In this document: positions 62,212 to 64,000 of the stretch, one piece after another
Position numbering within the stretch: position 1 is the stretch's first letter
How the letters are laid out: each line of letters starts with the position of its first letter
Assembly (NCBI GenBank): GCA_905236755.1
Contig: CAJOCR010000012.1
Location: 1-64,000 of the forward strand
Length of the DNA stretch: 64,000 nt
Reading direction: 5' to 3'
DNA from: an uncultured Prevotella sp.
GTDB taxonomy: Bacteria; Bacteroidota; Bacteroidia; Bacteroidales; Bacteroidaceae
Position numbers and translations under genes: made by a program
Notes under the pieces: generated by a model
Seen by the model: only the letters and a program-made list of their open reading frames with translations
Databases searched by the model: none
What the model was told of the DNA's origin: nothing

Positions 62212-63303
62212 CTATTTAGTTATTAATTTATATCGCTCTTCAAATGAAAGATTTATAAGTTGCTCTCTCTGCTTTACAAGATCAACTCTTTCATACTCAC
62301 CAAAGAATAATGGTTTTAATGCATTAGCAATTGCGTGTACACCAACAGGAGGAACTGCATTTCCTATCTGTCTTCTAACTTCAGTAGTGTTTCCATAGAA
62401 AACAAAATCATCAGGAAATGCTTGAATCCTTGCCCTCTCTCTATTAGTCAAAGGCCTATTTTCTGGATAATGGTAACCCCAAGTGCCACCACCACCAGCA
62501 GCAATTATAGTCTTTGACGGTTCTCCTCTATGGATTCTTCTATAAACGTGGCTGATCATCCCTTTTACATAGAATGGACTATCCTTGGGTATGCAAGTGA
62601 AGTTTCCACCTTCAGGTATGAGACTGATTATTTTTTTAGTCCTTTCTTGTACGTTCAACAACTCATTATTGTATGGAACATCCTCAACCCCTTTGAAAGC
62701 TTCACCCACAGTAACATAAGGCAACAAACCTTTACCAACACCGTGTGTTGGCTTGGGATGTTCAAAGTGAAATCCTGTATCAACTCTAATACCAACTATT
62801 AGAACTCGTTCTCTATATTCAGGAACTCCATAATCTGCAAAGTTATAAAGATGGGGAATAACAACATAGCCTGGCTCTATGTTTTGAAAATCTTCAATTA
62901 TCTGCTTAATTGCCTTTTTCTTGTTAGCAGTCAAAATTCCTTTCACATTTTCAGCAACAAATGCTTTTGGCTTCTTCGCATCTACAAATCTAAGGAAACT
63001 CTTATATAAATTTCCTCTCTCTCCATTAAGTCCAGGCTGCTTCCATATAATTGAAAAATCTTGACAAGGAAAACCACCTAAGATTAAATCGCAATCAGGT
63101 ACAGATGGATTGGTGTAAGGATCAATTTTCTCAATATCACCTTCAACAATTACATCTCCAAAATGATTTCTAAAAGTTTCACAAGCTTCGTGCTTAAAAT
63201 CGTTTGCCCAAAGAGTTTTGTAGTTTCCTACTTGTTCAAAGCCAAGATCAAGTCCACCACATCCAGAGAAGAGTGATACAATTCTTATTTCCTTTTTTTT
63301 CAT
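62212..63303 (-). CDS. dcm: C5-cytosine-specific DNA methyltransferase
   Basis: 363 residues. Motif I FSGCGGLDLGF (12-22), motif IV GGFPCQDFS with the catalytic Cys80, motif VI ENVKG (118-122), and motif VIII as VPEYRERV, where Glu replaces the usual Gln. A target-recognition region lies around residues 185-275, and motifs IX/X are RRQIGNAVPPVGVHAIANAL. The first ATG-like frame runs from 63390, but a TAACTTTG -7 box (63349-63356) lies inside it, so the start is placed at 63303. First gene of the seven-ORF defence operon; recognition site unknown. The dcm symbol denotes the family only. Confidence 0.9.
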   Translation of the reverse strand: MKKKEIRIVSLFSGCGGLDLGFEQVGNYKTLWANDFKHEACETFRNHFGDVIVEGDIEKIDPYTNPSVPDCDLILGGFPCQDFSIIWKQPGLNGERGNLYKSFLRFVDAKKPKAFVAENVKGILTANKKKAIKQIIEDFQNIEPGYVVIPHLYNFADYGVPEYRERVLIVGIRVDTGFHFEHPKPTHGVGKGLLPYVTVGEAFKGVEDVPYNNELLNVQERTKKIISLIPEGGNFTCIPKDSPFYVKGMISHVYRRIHRGEPSKTIIAAGGGGTWGYHYPENRPLTNRERARIQAFPDDFVFYGNTTEVRRQIGNAVPPVGVHAIANALKPLFFGEYERVDLVKQREQLINLSFEERYKLITK

Positions 63304-63348
63304 ATATAAGTTTTTTACATTATTTCTTGATTTTGCCGCATTTAGCCG

Positions 63349-63356
63349 CAAAGTTA
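63349..63356 (-). promoter_or_regulatory. -7 box of the defence operon
   Basis: TAACTTTG on the minus strand, 45 bases before the methyltransferase ATG. No clear -33 element. Two GCCGCA words (about 63335 and 63346) lie just downstream and could be a methylation-sensitive or operator site. Confidence 0.45.
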
Positions 63357-63390
63357 CTATTTTTTTGTTATATCTCATAAGGTAATACAT

Positions 63391-63859
63391 TTTTTAACCG
63401 CAAAATAAAGGAAAGTTATATCTAAAAGCAAATATTATACAATCTAACCAATTAATCACACCACCTTACATCCCCTCTACCCATCAAAGGTATTGGGGGC
63501 TTTTCTTTTCTCACCCCCTCTTATGCTGCCCAAGGGATACCCCCCTGAGGAAGTTCAACCAGGCTGAAGGGGAATGGGGTGATATTTGAGGGATGAAGGT
63601 GGTTAAATCTCGCCCCCCTATCCTTTCCATAAAAGTTAGATTTCAGCAGACTTAAAACCTGATGATCAGGATGGGGATTACAAAAATCTGCAAAAAGTGT
63701 ATATAGAGAAGGTAAGAAGTGGGGGTAAAAATGTAGGGGATGGTAGAAGAAAGAACATCTATTGGGGCTTCTCAGGCTACTATTATCTATTCACATCCTC
63801 TCTAGAGCTGCATTATTGGATGTGTTTTTACATTCCCTCAGGAGCTTCAGAAGCCAAAA
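63391..63859. other. gap beyond the defence operon
   Basis: No supported gene. The DNA is visibly richer in G runs than the operon. A C-rich/G-rich pair with a T tract (CCCCTCTACC ... TTGGGGGCTTTTC, 63470-63510) looks like a weak rightward terminator. A rightward open frame of about 80 codons (about 63651-63870, including NIYWGFSGYYYLFTSSLELH) may be chance or a gene fragment. Confidence 0.3.
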
Positions 63860-64000
63860 ATGATTAAAATGTACTGCTATTATTTGATGGTTCCAGATAT
63901 TATGGCTACTTTTGCAGCATCAATAATGATGTCAAAATCTGAGACTATCCAAAAGCCAAATGGGAGTCAAGTGGTTGATATACAAGAGAATAGGACACTT
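63860..64000 (+). CDS. possible partial gene running off the right edge
   Basis: An ATG at 63860 (others in frame at 63869 and 63887) opens a frame that is still open at the last base, 47 codons. It contains MVPDIMATFAASIMMSKSET and ends IQKPNGSQVVDIQENRTL. Composition is protein-like but there is no recognised family and no clear promoter. Confidence 0.3.
   Translation, partial: MIKMYCYYLMVPDIMATFAASIMMSKSETIQKPNGSQVVDIQENRTL

Overview
The window looks like chromosomal DNA from a Bacteroidales member, most likely Prevotella/Segatella-like. Three kinds of evidence point there. The promoters follow the Bacteroidetes pattern (TTG or TTTG, 19-21 bases, then TAnnTTTG). The gene content fits: type III glutamine synthetase, LL-diaminopimelate aminotransferase, a DUF4249/TonB receptor pair, DUF3667 and Bacteroidetes-type lipoproteins. 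The intergenic DNA is rich in short periodic repeats. No species can be named from the sequence alone.

Layout. 1-5.3 kb: ftsZ, a secreted cyclophilin, a decayed gene, trmB and an Mrp-type Fe-S carrier ATPase. 5.3-11.2 kb: a five-gene leftward operon for an envelope exporter (coiled-coil membrane protein, TolC, HlyD, two ABC-2 permeases) with no ATPase gene. 11.9-15.9 kb: ilvE, and a subtilase-xseA-xseB operon. 16.3-23.6 kb: a rightward run of MATE pump, cytidylate-kinase-like protein, YfcE-like phosphoesterase, rfbB, purT, an FdtA-like isomerase, a FemAB/GNAT-like transferase and a DegT aminotransferase, probably supplying a 3-amino-3,6-dideoxyhexose nucleotide. 23.7-30 kb: siderophore-type TonB receptor, DUF3667, SIMPL protein and two secreted proteins. 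30.4-39.6 kb plus 46.6-52.7 kb: a nitrogen-assimilation neighbourhood (glnA type III, dapL, dapF, glnK, amt, a small outer-membrane barrel, asnB, gltD, gltB). Set inside it (39.8-46.1 kb) is a six-gene operon of lipoproteins, a putative papain-fold hydrolase, a TonB receptor and DUF4249. 52.7-55.4 kb: a repeat-rich gap and an orphan HsdR_N/DUF4357 protein.

At 55,671 a tRNA-Ser(UGA) marks the edge of what looks like a genomic island. The first island gene, a MORN/YwqK-like lipoprotein, has an in-frame stop and its frame runs unstopped into the tRNA terminator. From 63.3 kb down to 57.4 kb lies a compact leftward operon: C5-cytosine methyltransferase, NgoFVII-like PLD nuclease, Z1-domain ATPase, DUF6088/AbiEi-like protein, SLOG protein, and an Mrr endonuclease split in two by a one-base frame change. 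This is the best candidate for a composite, poorly described restriction/defence system.

A second theme is the non-coding DNA. Several gaps hold arrays of about 11-bp units, often direct copies followed by inverted copies, with a different unit in each gap. A separate dispersed repeat of about 60 bp occurs three times between genes and once inside the dapF reading frame. Another palindromic element seems to have inserted in frame just after the start codon of the DUF4249 lipoprotein gene. All family assignments come from reading the sequence; no database search was run.
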